Shown here piece by piece: positions 35,056-47,056 of a DNA stretch of 64,000 bases (positions are counted from its first letter, which is position 1; each line of letters starts with the position of its first letter). The position numbers and the translations under genes were made by a program. Location: positions 1,595,648-1,659,647 of the forward strand of contig NW_009799102.1 in assembly GCF_000213175.1 (NCBI RefSeq), written 5' to 3'. The stretch comes from Neurospora tetrasperma FGSC 2508. Taxonomy: Eukaryota; Ascomycota; Sordariomycetes; Sordariales; Sordariaceae. The notes beneath the pieces were generated by a model. That model was not told the origin of the DNA, searched no databases, and was given only the letters and a program-made list of their open reading frames with translations.

Positions 35056-36861
35056 AAAGTCAGCGGCTGAGTATAAGGCATCGCTTGTTAAGGACTGCGG
35101 CTATGTGTTTTTCTTAGCAGCCTCATCTGGGTTTCCCTTGACGGGGTGCGAGAGGCAACGCCGATTGGAAACGGCAAGGAATGAATGGAACATGGAGGAG
35201 GAGAAGCATCTTGAAGGATAATGTGACTTGTCAGGTTCTGCAACGAACCTTTGGGATCTGTGTTTCATGATGGTCCGGCCGTTTGCACAGAGACGAAGAG
35301 GGAAGCTCTGAGTGGTTGACTGTCTCCTTGATCCGGACATCGACATGTTCCCCAGTCCAGGCGTGGGAGACGGATAGATGCGTCTTGCTCAATGTGCCAG
35401 GTGCAGTAAGGTAGCATGGCATAGTGGTAGCCTGCCTGCATTGTCTGCAGCCTCAGTCCATGCCGAAATGGTTGTGGAGGAGGAGGGCAAGATGAGCTGG
35501 CCAATGGTGGTTCGTGGGGGCGTTTGAAGTCTTGCTTGCCATAAATCTCAGGTTTGACGGCATATGATGGCCGCCCGTATGTGCCTGCGATGCCGTGGTG
35601 TTCCCAAGGACATGGCTTCCTGTTGTCCGAGCTTACAAACGGACGAGACCCAATGGTATCGTAGGCCGAGGATCGCAGTGCGTCCAGCTCGCTTTACTTC
35701 CCAGTCGTAAGAAGCAGACTCTCGGCTTGATTCCGGACGCGTGTGCCGCAATGGCTTTGTTCTCTTGTTCCGTATTGGCGATCGAGGCCTTGAGACATGG
35801 ATTTTGGGGGTTGGCAAGATGATTCTCCAAGGCGCAGAGGCAATTGGATCCAGGCAAGCACGGAAGAGCGAAGCCAGCGCCCATGAATGTTGGCTCAATG
35901 CAATCAAACTGGGATGAGTGGGTATGTAGTGAAGGTTAAAGGCCTTGGACTAGGCAAGTGACCTGAGTACAACATGGCCCCGGGGAGGGAGAATGGAAAT
36001 GAGAAAGCGACTGTTTGGAGGTGGCATAATAGGTTCGGCTCGGAAGTGCAAACTAGGGAAGTGGGAAAATATGAAGAACAAATTGTGTACCCTAATGAAC
36101 CCGCGTGTGTTCTAAAGCCTAGACGTTGCATCCATCCAAAGGGAAAGGGCCAGCGACGGGCGAGGACCACGCTGTGGATGATGTGCAGTGCAGTGTGATG
36201 CCACGACAGGCGCAGTTGTGGAGGAGATGATGTTCGTTACTAAGAGGAAGAAGGAGCAACCGATCTCTCGTGGCACCAAGGCAAGCGGAAGGTGGCGGTG
36301 GTGCAACATACACTTTCCAGAGGTAGATATGACATACAGGTAATTACAGCATCACCATACTTCCCCTGCGTTTGTGGGGCCATGTCATGTAATATACTGT
36401 CTGGATGATAGCGCGTATCAAGTTCGTTATCTCTTTGCATGTGCAACCCGACGAACTGTGGCATTGTCTTTGTAAACAAACGGCAAAGGATCAAGGTGTC
36501 TTGAAGCCCACGATGAATAGTAATATCCTGAGTGTGCGTGGCTTGAAATACGACTGCTTGTTTACTTCAGGCTCCTCTACACAATCATCGACTGTGTACT
36601 CTTCAGTTCGTGCCTGTCCAGGTCTACGCTCTGTCGGGTGAATTAATAAACAGAACTCAATGCCCTGGACCGTTCAATTGGCTCCACATTGTTGTTGTTG
36701 GCGCCTGTAGGTAGTGTCCATACCTCTGTTCCCCATCGCCGTCATCCGGTCAAATGAACTTCTCCTTGCGCCCAAAGTTTGCCCAAACCCCGTTGTCACT
36801 CCTGGATATCTATCATCATATATTTCACTAGCCAAAGCTTCACGCAGAGCTACCTATCAGC

Positions 36862-37641
36862 ATGTCGGACGTTCCTATGTACGTGACGTCGGAGTATTCC
36901 TCCTCGGAACGTCGCATCACGCCCTCATGGTCCATCGCCCAGTTAAAGACCAAGATGGAGCCTATCACGGGCATTCCCCCTTCCTCGCAGCGCATCACCC
37001 TCAAGACGTTGACGAATGAAACCATTCCGATTGAAGCAGCGGACGAGGAGACTACGTATTTGCAGAATTATCCTCTGGCACCCTATGCAGAGTTCCAAGT
37101 GAGACTGGCTCATCCCGACGTTTTGTCAAGAGAGCCAATGCTGACTATGCGCTAGATCACCGACCTGCGACCTCCCTCGGCGAGGCCCAACTTCAACGCC
37201 GCTGGCGTGGACAAGTATGTGATGCCAGAGGAACAGTACGAGAAAAAGACCGATTCAGTTCTGGCGTGGAAGAAGGCCCAAAAGCTCGGACGCTTCGACC
37301 CCGACGCTCCAAGCCATGAGCAGGCCAAGATCGCTGCGTTTGCCAAGGAAGTTGAACAACGCGGAATCGAGGTTGGAAAGCGATGCAGAGTTGGCCAAGA
37401 TGACACGAGAAGGGGGGTGGTCAAGTACGTGGGTGAGATCAAGGAGATCCCGGGCAGCATCGGTGCTTGGATTGGTGTTCACCTGGACGAGCCAGTGGGC
37501 AAGAATGATGGAAGTATTGGAGGAACTCGGTACTGGGGCGAAGAGTCTCAACTCAAGCATGGCGTCTTCGTCAGGCCGGATCGAGTCGAGGTTGGCGACT
37601 TCCCCATCGTGGACGACCTCGAAGATATGGAGGAGATTTGA
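36862..37641 (+). CDS. ALF1: tubulin-folding cofactor B (CAP-Gly protein)
   Basis: Two exons (36862-37098, 37156-37641) give 240 residues. The N-terminal ~85 residues fit the ubiquitin-like domain of cofactor B. A short charged helical linker (about 100-148) follows. The CAP-Gly domain (about 150-228) has the diagnostic GKNDG at 194-198, then GGTRYW and HGVFVRPDRVEVGDFP. The protein ends in an acidic DDLEDMEEI tail; a C-terminal Asp/Glu-Glu-Ile type end is used by animal cofactor B to contact the CAP-Gly domain of cofactor E. It would bind alpha-tubulin in the cytosol after CCT folding and hand it to cofactor E (yeast Pac2). The length matches the family. The intron donor is GTGAGA and the acceptor TAG, phase 0. 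Confidence 0.93.
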
Positions 37642-38166
37642 AAAAGTCAACATTTATCTACTCTCTGCACCGGCCCCCACACTTCGGAATCCCCACCTTC
37701 TAGCTACGCCATTACCGATATCCCACCGGTGTGTTCGTTTCGGATGCACCGATCAGGCGGAGGGGTGACGGAGATCCGGGAAGCCGGCGTATAACGTCAG
37801 GTGATTCTGTTCGGCTTGCTCGTACTTGGACTGCAAGGGTAGCGACAAAGATGGCATCTGTTTATCCATGAGTGCTTCTCTAGCTCAAGGCACGCCGGTC
37901 GATGGTCGCCTCTTCTGGACAAGATATGGTCAATTACCTTGGAACCGCACAACCTTCCTCTCCATTCCCTCGACGAGACATTTTGATACTGATTGATGAA
38001 TGATGGAAGAAGTTTATCTCGAGTTTCCCTTTACGATACCCTTCCACCGCCAGTGCGCATCCGGTAGTACATGGAGTTCAGAAACCATCCGCTCATCCAC
38101 AATGTTGAACACAGCAAGACCCTTGATGTCGCTTGATCAAAGCCAACAAAGCCGACTAAAGACGAC

Positions 38167-38169
<3 letters not shown>

Positions 38170-38222
<53 letters not shown>
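38170..38222. repeat. poly(A) tract, 53 nt
   Basis: An uninterrupted A-run without a recognisable retroposed body on its left side. It is similar in length to the T-run at 21642-21696. Confidence 0.95.
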
Positions 38223-38224
<2 letters not shown>

Positions 38225-39714
38225 GCTCCGTCAATACTGTGGTCTGTGGTTAGCCGAGCCCATATTGCGTGACGATTTCACCGCATGGATTCTCGATGCT
38301 CTCGCAAAGCTTTATGCGAGTAAAGGGTCAATGTCCGTCAACCAAAGTCTTTACCCCTTACAAACATGCAATTTACATCCATGTCAGTTCAACGGAATGG
38401 AATCTTCCACGAAGCCATGGAAGACGCCACAGGGCTAATTAACTGCAGCCATCCACCTAACTCAACGTTCTTGAACCATGGGACTTTAGGTCCGCTCCGT
38501 TTGTTTCAAGCAGCGACCCGAAGTTTATCGCCACGTCCATTGTTGTATCAGTTTTCATGTCTGACGACAGTCAGTATACTATGCTTACCACTTTGGTAAA
38601 TGATGGGTAAGCGGCTGGCCTCGATAGGTGATTAAGCTGCGCCAATACGTTCCGAGCAAGCCGAAGATTTCATGGCATGACAGATCAGGCAAATGAAAAG
38701 AGAAACTTGACCGCGTCGAACTTGACGGCAACGGGTTCCTCGACGAGACTAGACTGGTGAAAACCAAACCGTTCACAAGTCTACCTCTCAACTTCTCCGG
38801 TACAGTCGGCAGAATGTTGAATGCGACAAGAATTACATTGTCAAACACCTCGCTACTAGCGATCAGTCATCCAGATATAGAGTTCGGGAGAGGCAAAGGA
38901 ACGTCTAGCGCTCGGGTTATTGGATGATAGAGGTAGAAAAGCTGTTTGTGGTGTTGAGTCTGCCTGACACCACGCCGGGGTAGTGCCTGCCTTGCGCAGA
39001 TATGGCGAAATGATGAGCGCTAAAACCGATTTCGGTGTCACAGACACGGGGGAAACCCCAAACATGCCTCTGCCCTACATGTACGGCGATAGCACAGCGA
39101 ATCTCCGCATTCTGTTCACAACTGCGGCGTCCAGTGTTTTCAACGGCTGCGGGTCACGGAGCTATCGAAGAGGTGCCTGTCTTGACCGGCTTGGGGCCCA
39201 TGTGAACGGAATGCTTCAGTTCTAGGTTCGGATTGAGTAAGTTCGGTTACACTACTGAACGCATTTGGTGTTCGTCGACTTTTAGTTGCACTCGCAGTCA
39301 GATTGGATAGTAGACGGACTATGCGACTACCGGTGTTTCCAATGCGTTGCCCATCTTTGCTTCCCTAAGTAACACGCCCTAGCACTGCCCCGGCCTACAT
39401 GCAGTCCAACCTCAAGCTCTAACAGGATGCCCATTCATACGGCACACCATCTGTCGCATCCTACTCTGAATTATTTACAACGAAACACAAGCCTACGACG
39501 CCACGGACTGTCAACCTTTACACACACATAGATCCTCGGGCGAATCAGAGCGTATCAACCGCTGTTGATACTGTAGTGTCGGCAATCCTGCCAACTGCAA
39601 CGCCGCCGCGCCGTCGATCCATTCATATTGTGTTGTTAGGAGCCAAGTCGAAGAAGTGGAAGCCAAGAGTCAGCCAAGCTTCCGAGCTTGGGGATACCAC
39701 CTGCCTGTACTACT

Positions 39715-39731
39715 CTACCTACCTACCTTGC
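39715..39731 (+). promoter_or_regulatory. CTACCTACCTACCTTGC tract
   Basis: A 17-base sequence identical to 1590-1606, located about 590 bases upstream of the RING gene start and in the same orientation relative to its gene as the copy upstream of the SERF-like gene. A regulatory role is inferred only from recurrence. Confidence 0.35.
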
Positions 39732-40306
39732 CGTCAGCGCTTGCCCTGCACGTGGCCCGGCGGCCTTGTAAACACTACAGGTGTAGTGTACCTCGCTCGC
39801 TATCTGGCCTCCGCTGCTTTCCGTCCGTCCACTTCCTTTTTCACTTTCTTGCATCTAAAACGAACGTCTGACGGGACCTACCAGAACAGCGCTTCAGCGT
39901 CTTTCCTTTTACGCTACCTCTAAGGTAGGTATCAATTTCGCAAATACTCTTTGGCGCAACCTATACAACTGTCCTCAGCCCCATCTCATCTCATCACCTC
40001 AAAAGGGCATTTGCGTCGCGTATCAACACTCCAAGCCGCCGCGGGGCGATCCCAAGACCGATTAATTCCAAATCATCAATTCCAACCCAGCGTGACGGCT
40101 CAGCCATGTTCTGTCCTTCCTGTCCGACTCATACCTAAGGTACACGGAGATGTGAGACTCCTAGTCTCTTAGTCCAGACAACCAGGATCCGGCCCTTATT
40201 ATCAGGCGTCTCTCATCCTCCCCAACCAGCAAGAATTCGGATTGTCGCATCGTGGATTCGGACCCTCCTTTTCATTATCGCATCACCTCTACTTGAAAAC
40301 CTAAAC

Positions 40307-42043
40307 ATGACGACGTCAACCGTTGCCGCCGCCCTTGGCAAACTTTTGTTTGTTGCCGTCGTTACGCTAGTAATCTCAGTCGCGAATGCGCTTAGTTCCG
40401 TGCCAGAGCTTTCGGACTGGGAGCAAGACCAATATCTCACCCTACAACTTACCGTACCTTTAGGTTCAGGTGACGCCAAGCCGATCAGACACCGAGTTGT
40501 CCCATTGACTGAAGCTGTTGGGATGAACCAGTCCGTCATAGCTCGGGAGGTAGGCCACCATCAGAAACATAAAAAAGGCATAACTAAAAGTGCAAGTTTC
40601 ACTAATGCCCCCAGTTAGTCTATCACAATCAAGGGGACAATGGTTCCTACTGAAGAAGGCGGTTGGCTCGAGTTTATCGACTCCAACAGTATCGCATATC
40701 TCAACTGCGACAACCCTAACTCAACCTCCCTCTTTGACCAGCTCATGGCCAAGGCACCAAAAGCTATTCTGCTGTTTAGCCTGGCCGGGGCTGGCTGCAG
40801 ACGCGACAGCACGGATGACTGGAACTACACTACTATTTTCACCATGACCGACCAAATCGATGCAAGAGACACGCTTAACCTCACAATGTCAGGCAGTTTA
40901 GCCACTATTACTGGGGATTATGAGGAACCTGACGATGATGACGACGAAGATCGAACCGGGCATGGCTCACCGATCGCCATGAATATTCTCTACAGTATTA
41001 CCGGAGTCATTACCCTACTCTTCCTCGCTATTATCGCGACCGGAGCGATCCGAGCCCATCGTTATCCGGAGCGATACGGACCTAGGCCCGGCTACGGCGG
41101 ACGGCCTAGTCAAAGCAGAGCCAAAGGGCTGGCGCGTGCAGTGCTTGAAACCTTGCCTATCGTCAAGTTTGGAGAGAAATCCCCAGCCAAGCCGGATCCC
41201 GATTTCCAGCTTGAACAGCAACCCTCCAGGTCATCACAGGATCCAACGCCACGAGCAAAATTGTCAGCAATCCAAGAGACGGTACCATCTATAGCCAAAT
41301 CTCAAGGACCCATGACTGTACCGAGTGTGGAGGCATCCGAACAGGCTTCGTCGGCAACAGTCTATGGGGCTCAAACGGGCATGACCAACACAGCCGGCGA
41401 CATTGAGAATACGACCTCAGACGACATCAATCTGGGGTGTCCAATTTGTACCGAGGATTTCACGATTGGTGAAGATGTTCGGGTTCTCCCTTGCAACCAC
41501 AGGTACCACCCAGCTTGCGTCGACCCTTGGCTGGTAAATATCTCGGGCACTTGCCCTCTATGGTAGGTTTGGTGAATGTCTTTGACGATGGAAAGCGACA
41601 TACTAACCGTCTGCAGTCGTCTCGATCTTCGACCCCACAGCTCAATCGAAAGCACTACCGGCCCTGGCGATAATCACTCAGTGTCTTTGCCAACAGCAGC
41701 AGGCGACAACGCCCAGCAGCCCGGCACCAGTGGAAGTCCCATGCCAAGCACCGCCCCTAGAGAGCGGCGAAGGTCTTTGCGAATTCTTGACTTGCACAGA
41801 CTTCGGGCTGCCTCTATCGAAGAACGTATGGAAATCTTGAGAAGACATAGGTCTCAGCAGCAACAACGACGGTCTGTCACAGGATCGTCATTAACAAGCG
41901 ATCCTGATAACGGCGAATCCACAGATTCTACTCACCGAGCGAGACTCGCTGAGCGATTCAGAGGCAGACTTAGGGCATCACGGCCTCCAAGTCAGGCGCA
42001 GCCACAACCAACAGAGGTAGATATACCCACGCCCACGCCGTGA
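40307..42043 (+). CDS. membrane-anchored RING-H2 E3 ubiquitin ligase
   Basis: Three exons (40307-40549, 40619-41562, 41617-42043) give 537 residues. A hydrophobic N-terminus (about 9-28) is a likely signal peptide. A luminal domain with NxS/T sites is followed by an Asp-rich stretch and one transmembrane helix (about 201-225). The cytosolic part has a RING-H2 finger whose eight ligands are C355, C358, C373, H375, H378, C381, C393 and C396. The last Cys codon is split by the second intron (TG|T), so correct splicing is needed to complete the zinc site. The layout resembles the PA-TM-RING family of endomembrane E3 ligases, though I cannot confirm a PA domain by eye. The C-terminal 140 residues are Ser/Arg/Gln-rich. 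Its substrate is unknown. Confidence 0.9.
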
Positions 42044-42143
42044 TGCTCGGCTCTCAGAGGGATGGTGTTGTACTTTGAATAATGACATGTTGAGAATAAT
42101 GTCCAATACCTTGTCATTCAAACGAGCACGTCACTTCCGGCTT

Positions 42144-42175
<32 letters not shown>

Positions 42176-44978
42176 TTGGTTATCTTTCCTTGAAAATGCC
42201 TGGTACACTTGAGTCGAGTTTTTGATACCACACATAGACGGGTTAAAGTTGCACTTGCGTCTTGTTCAATTTTCCTACTGGTATGGTTCATGTCAAGGGT
42301 AGGACATTATACCTCGGTGCATTTTAACGCCTTTTTGGGTATGGATTGGAAGTGTAAAAAAGGTTTCGTATGTTTCTCTGGAGGCTACCGAGAAACAAAA
42401 GACATGTGGTGGTTGCGCTTCGGGCCTCTCAAGGTCTGCCCGCCTTAGCCGGCTCAACAGAACGGGATGGGCAGAACAAAAAAGTGCAGACCTTTGGAAG
42501 CGGACAGAACTAACAAATGGATGACTTGGGTTGGTACGCATGAATAGGTAGCTATAATTATATTCATCGTCAGCACTACAAGCTGTATTGGAAAAGTACT
42601 GATCCATCAGACAGATAGGCAGTCCTCTTTGCGACAACAGGAAACAGCGCGGTTGGTGTAGTGGCCAAGCACATCACTCTGCTTGTAGGTTGAACTCCCT
42701 GGATATAAATATAGTATCGAACCTCTTTTCAGAGACCTACTCTGTGGGTAAAGGTTTTGAATAGAAGTCACCACTGCACGTGCAAAGACGTGGGTTCGAA
42801 TCCCGGACTGCGTAAATTGGTCTTTTCTCTTCCGCTGCCTGCTTTCTTTGCCCTTTTTCCATTGATGATCTGCTACTATAGGTAGTTTTAGGTTTCCAAG
42901 ACGGTTAAAGTGACGATGAAGCAACGCGTCAGTCCTATTTTCACCCGCATAAATACCTCGAAGGTTTATCGAGAGTCCACAGTTGACGCGTGACCGCGGA
43001 AACAGCAAGGGAATGATTCATTCCTTGTCTCAATTTCATCGAACTCTCGCCACCAACCTGGAGAGGATGAAACACGATGACCGCTTTCATCCATTAACCC
43101 GCCACATCTGTTACACATAACTACCTAGGTACCTTACTAGTAGCTTCCTGCTGGGTTCGTTCCAAGTTACTGGCGACTACAGTTCTAGCGTAAGTGATTT
43201 CCCTCCGTCTTCGGCAGTAGCTGCTGCTGCAACTACAGAAGAGGGAGTACAGCAACATGACACCTTTGCAGTGGGATACCAAGGGAACCTACCCAAGCTG
43301 GTTTGTGGTCGTGCCTGCCTGTGGTTACACATTCCGAGCATCTGAGGTGGTACGCTTCTGGAACTATCAGGGGTATCCAGAGACAAGTGGTGGTTCAGCT
43401 CCGTGGGTGCTGCCCTGGGTATCGTGAAAGAAATGGTAAGCTGGGAAACTGCTGGGGTTTGGAGGATTACTCATGGCGGTTCGATATGGTATTCGTGCTT
43501 CTTGTCGAACATAAAAGAACGGTCTATACACATATAGCTAGAAGGGATGATGGCTAACATCGGTTGTGGCCAGGGAGTCCCTCGATATTCTTTCTTTCTA
43601 CCTATGTGTATACTCCAGCGTCAATCAGTGGAGGCGATAAGACTGTAGGCGCCCAAGGTGAGACTCGGCATCTTAAATCGAGATGCAGGCCTGGCAAGGA
43701 AAAGTCGAAGTATGTGAGGTGCAGCGGAGGTACCTAGGCTCTCCAGGGGCTGCAGATTTGGCATCCACCTGCAAGAACAGAACAGCGACTTCCACGCTGG
43801 TGTCTCCATGCATACCTCTACCTACTTTGGCAGCCGCGAGCGACGAACCCGCCAGGACACTCGCTCATCACTCATCCTCCACCAACCCAACCCGTTTTGC
43901 AGCATGGAAAAATGTCTTGTTCTGTTTTCTCCTTCTTCATAACGTGCAAAAGAGGTGTCAATAATCGACACCTTTTTGTTTCTCGCTGGGTTCTTTCTTA
44001 AGTGGCCATGGCCGGTGAGGTGGTACAACAGCAGTATGTGGCTTGAACACTTGTCGCGCTCCTTCCCATCTGGGCGCCCAAAGACCGAAATGTGAACTCG
44101 CATTGCATCGATCCGTCAGTCCTCTTTCGGGTGGTCTGGTGGCCAAGGAAAGAGCTACCCAGGCGAAGGCGGGTGATTTTTTGGAAGGTCTTGAAACTAT
44201 GGATCGAGACGACTCGTTCTTCAATTTCCCATCCTTGTCGGGTCTGCCCGTCCCTGCGCGCGATCCCCGACCACTCGCACTTTTACTACGTATTCCATCT
44301 CACACCGATCTCCCCGCCTAGGTGATCTCATCTTCCCCAGTTCCTTCTTTAACTGCCATCTAACCTTTCGTTACAAACCCCGTCACCTCACCTTGAACTC
44401 ACCCAGGAGTAATGGTGGACTCCCTGCAGTATAGTGCCATCCCTAGCAGCAGCAACCTCGACGACTTCCCATTTTCTTCTTGGCTAGATTTGGTTACGCT
44501 TGTGTTGCCGACGACGGCGCCCTCATATTCCTGGACTTCTACCTCCACTCCTAGCTGAGAACTTGGCGATCCTCGTCTTCGAGCCTTTTCTGTAACAAAC
44601 CTCCACATCAGCCTCGACTCACGTTACTCGGATACCTTTGGGTGTCCTACTCTACTTCGACTTGGCTTGATCACTTGAAAGATACCTATCCGGACACATA
44701 CAAACTGCGACCCTCTAGCACACTCCTCTTTCTTTTCTCTTTGCGGCTGTGGCCACGATCCTCTTTTCTTCTCATTTCTCTCTCCAACTCATGTTTGGCT
44801 ACCTTCCTGATCGTACTTTGGATGCTAGATTGCCGACAACCAGTTTGGATGGTTCACTTTATTGCGCTTGCAAAGAAGAACACAATCCATTTGAACAACA
44901 TACACAGGCATTTGCAGCCCCTGGCTACAACCGCCACATGTTCGCATTCGTGTGATTGATGGATCGATTGCCATCATC
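42044..44978. other. intergenic region, RING gene to seven-TM gene
   Basis: No protein gene is recognised. The region contains a T-rich block (42142-42177) after the RING gene, a tRNA-like unit (listed separately) and probably the seven-TM gene promoter and leader from about 44300. Pyrimidine-rich sequence increases towards the ATG. Confidence 0.55.
42647..42814 (+). other. tRNA-like / Pol III promoter unit (uncertain)
   Basis: TGGTGTAGTGG at 42654-42664 matches an A box, and GGTTCGAATCC at 42793-42803 is a perfect B box. The ends GCGCGGT (42647-42653) and ACTGCGT (42807-42813) can pair as a 7-bp acceptor stem with two G-U pairs, and a TTTT follows at 42822. Against a normal tRNA, the boxes are about 130 bp apart, I cannot form the anticodon stem, and one T-stem pair fails. 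It could be an intron-containing tRNA, a tRNA pseudogene or a tRNA-derived SINE fragment. Confidence 0.25.
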
Positions 44979-47056
44979 ATGGTCCCGCCGCTTGTCAGCA
45001 CCCGACGGAACGACATAAAGATGGAAGAGTCGGAGTCAGGCGAGGAGCCCGTTGCCGGCATGGTTATTAGCGTCATTCTTGCCATGATCTCTCTGGTTAT
45101 CATCTCCAGTTTTCTGAGTGAGTGGACTTTGTTTGTCGACCCTTTCTTTGGTTGGGGCATGAACTGAACCGATACGACTCATTTTACAAACAGCTCAAAG
45201 ATTTTTAGCGGTCAAAGTCTGGAGCAGACTTCCCCCCGTCCAGTGGAGTAGGTCCCGCCCGGAGCGTGCAGTTGCTCGCCAGGTCGGCATCGGTATGTCT
45301 TCGGCCTCACAACTGACATGTCCTCACAGTGGTTTTCGCCATCTACGCCGATTCCTTTTTGTTTGTGTTTGCTACTGCCATACTCCAATTTGGCTTCGGT
45401 GTTGATAGCTCGGCATCCATCTGCGAGTCGGCCATTTTACTTTGTCTGGCCTGCTACGTCACAACAAAGGTATGGTGTCCAGACAGGGTCGAACGTGCAA
45501 GAAGACCAGCTGACCTTACTTCTAGATTGTACGTGGTTACCCAAATATTGAGTACTCGGAAAATTGTCTAACATCCTATCTTGAAGCTTATTTACATGTT
45601 TCTGGTGGAGAAAGCGGTCGGTTATAACTCTTTCCAGATAATTAGGCCAGACCTCTGACATTGGGAACAGTTTATTATCCGATCCGGAAGCAAGAAACTC
45701 CGGATACACTCCAAGCTCTACCTTTTCAACACCATTGTGGTACTTGGTTTGTTGCCTCAAACTCAAAAAAGTGTAGATCAACAAGACTAACAGTTAGAAG
45801 GTGCTTACTGCGTCGTTGTGGTCCTCAATTTCATTTAGTATGTTGTACACTTCACAGCGAGATCCACTTTCAATCACTAACGAGCAGTGCCGCAGTCGCA
45901 TCACAAAGATAGAACACAAACAGTGCATAATCGGAATGGAGAGATACGCCATGATTCCACTCATTGTCTACGACCTGCTCGTCAATGTAAGTTAGTCCCA
46001 TTTGCCTCTCCTCTTCCGGTAATCAATATACCCGTGCTGACGATTTAGGTTTACCTCACCATTCTGTTCGTGCTGCCATTACTAGGTAATAGGTCCTCCT
46101 CATATAGTTTTATCTTACGGTAATTGACTCTATCAGGCCTCTATGCCTTTAATAGCTCTCAGCAAACTCGGGGAAATAGAAGACTGAAGCTGGTGGCCAT
46201 GCGGACCCTTATTGGTTGCATCTGCACACTCACCAGCAGCGTCGTGTAAGATCTGTCTTCTCAAGGCTCCTGATTTTGGCCCTGACTAACGTTCTGACAG
46301 CAACCTATCAGTGCTCATGGGTTTGAATGGCGAACCTGGATGGGTGTGTCTGATGTGTTGTAATAGTGATAGTAAGTCAACTGGCTGTGTATCTTGGTGA
46401 CATACTGACCTTCATCAGTCTTATTCAGCGCCATCGTCATCCAATGGGTTACTTCACGGGACAGCATCGCTTCGAACAACAACATCGACTCTCAGACCAT
46501 GTCGCAACAAAGACACAGTAACCATGGCGAGGATGTCTACGATCTCCGAAGATCACGACAGCAAGCCAACGGGGGGATGCTAGAGCAAAAGAACAACTCA
46601 TCGACAAACCGTGCCAGTATCAACAGTAGCAGCCTTTCACCAAGGCCCACTCCAAGCACCAAGCCCATAGCAGACGATATAGGGGACATTGCCCTAAACA
46701 GCACGGATCCGATGGAGTTGAACGACACATTGTCAAGCAACAACGCCAACAACCCCTTCAACGAAGACAACCTGAAGCGATCCGCAACCGACGACTCAGA
46801 CGAGATACGCATGATATCACTGAGTCCCAGGAAGAGGGGCACCAGTGACTCGATATCACCGCTAGTGCCCACCACCCAGATCTCCCCGACAGAGGTGCGC
46901 ATCGACGTTGACTACGGATCCAGCCTCACCCAAGCCAGCGAGGCGGCAGGGGTCAAGCTGGGAAACAGCGTCGTGATTGCAACAGGTGGCCGCAGTGACG
47001 GATGGAGGCGTGGAAGGAGTTCGTCGCGGAGATACGAAGATAGCAGTGACCCTTAG
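44979..47056 (+). CDS. fungal seven-transmembrane protein, 11 exons
   Basis: The exons are 44979-45117, 45194-45292, 45330-45469, 45587-45616, 45671-45746, 45801-45837, 45896-45986, 46049-46085, 46137-46245, 46301-46371 and 46419-47056. They join without a frame break into 488 residues. Seven hydrophobic segments are visible, including GMVISVILAMISLVIISSFL, the stretch ending CYVTTKLIYMFLVEKA, LYLFNTIVVLGAYCVVVVL, and VYLTILFVLPLLGLYAF. The loop GMERYAMIPLIVYD and the VEKAFIIR segment are the most conserved-looking parts. A roughly 180-residue Ser/Asn/Arg-rich cytosolic tail follows. It looks like an uncharacterised ascomycete integral membrane family; a receptor-like role is only suggested by topology. 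Two donors are non-consensus (GTCGGT, GTTTGT), and exons of 30 and 37 nt make automated prediction hard. The start Met is the first in frame. Confidence 0.75.

Larger units (their letters stand above)
29996..36861. other. 6.9-kb gene-free region, Myb gene / cofactor B
   Basis: This lies between divergently transcribed genes. The part near 30000-31000 is probably the Myb promoter and leader. I found no protein gene: the longest frames (about 95-145 codons, for example 33421-33837, 33900-34286 and 34136-34570) show no motifs and overlap one another on different strands. It holds a 16-nt G-run and a GA/CA microsatellite. Degenerate transposon remnants are possible but not demonstrable by eye. 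Confidence 0.5.
37642..40306. other. intergenic region, cofactor B to RING gene
   Basis: A 2.7-kb region with no recognisable gene. It contains a 53-nt A-run (38170-38222) and a CTACCTACCTACCTTGC tract at 39715-39731. The last ~600 bases are likely the RING gene promoter and leader. Confidence 0.55.
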
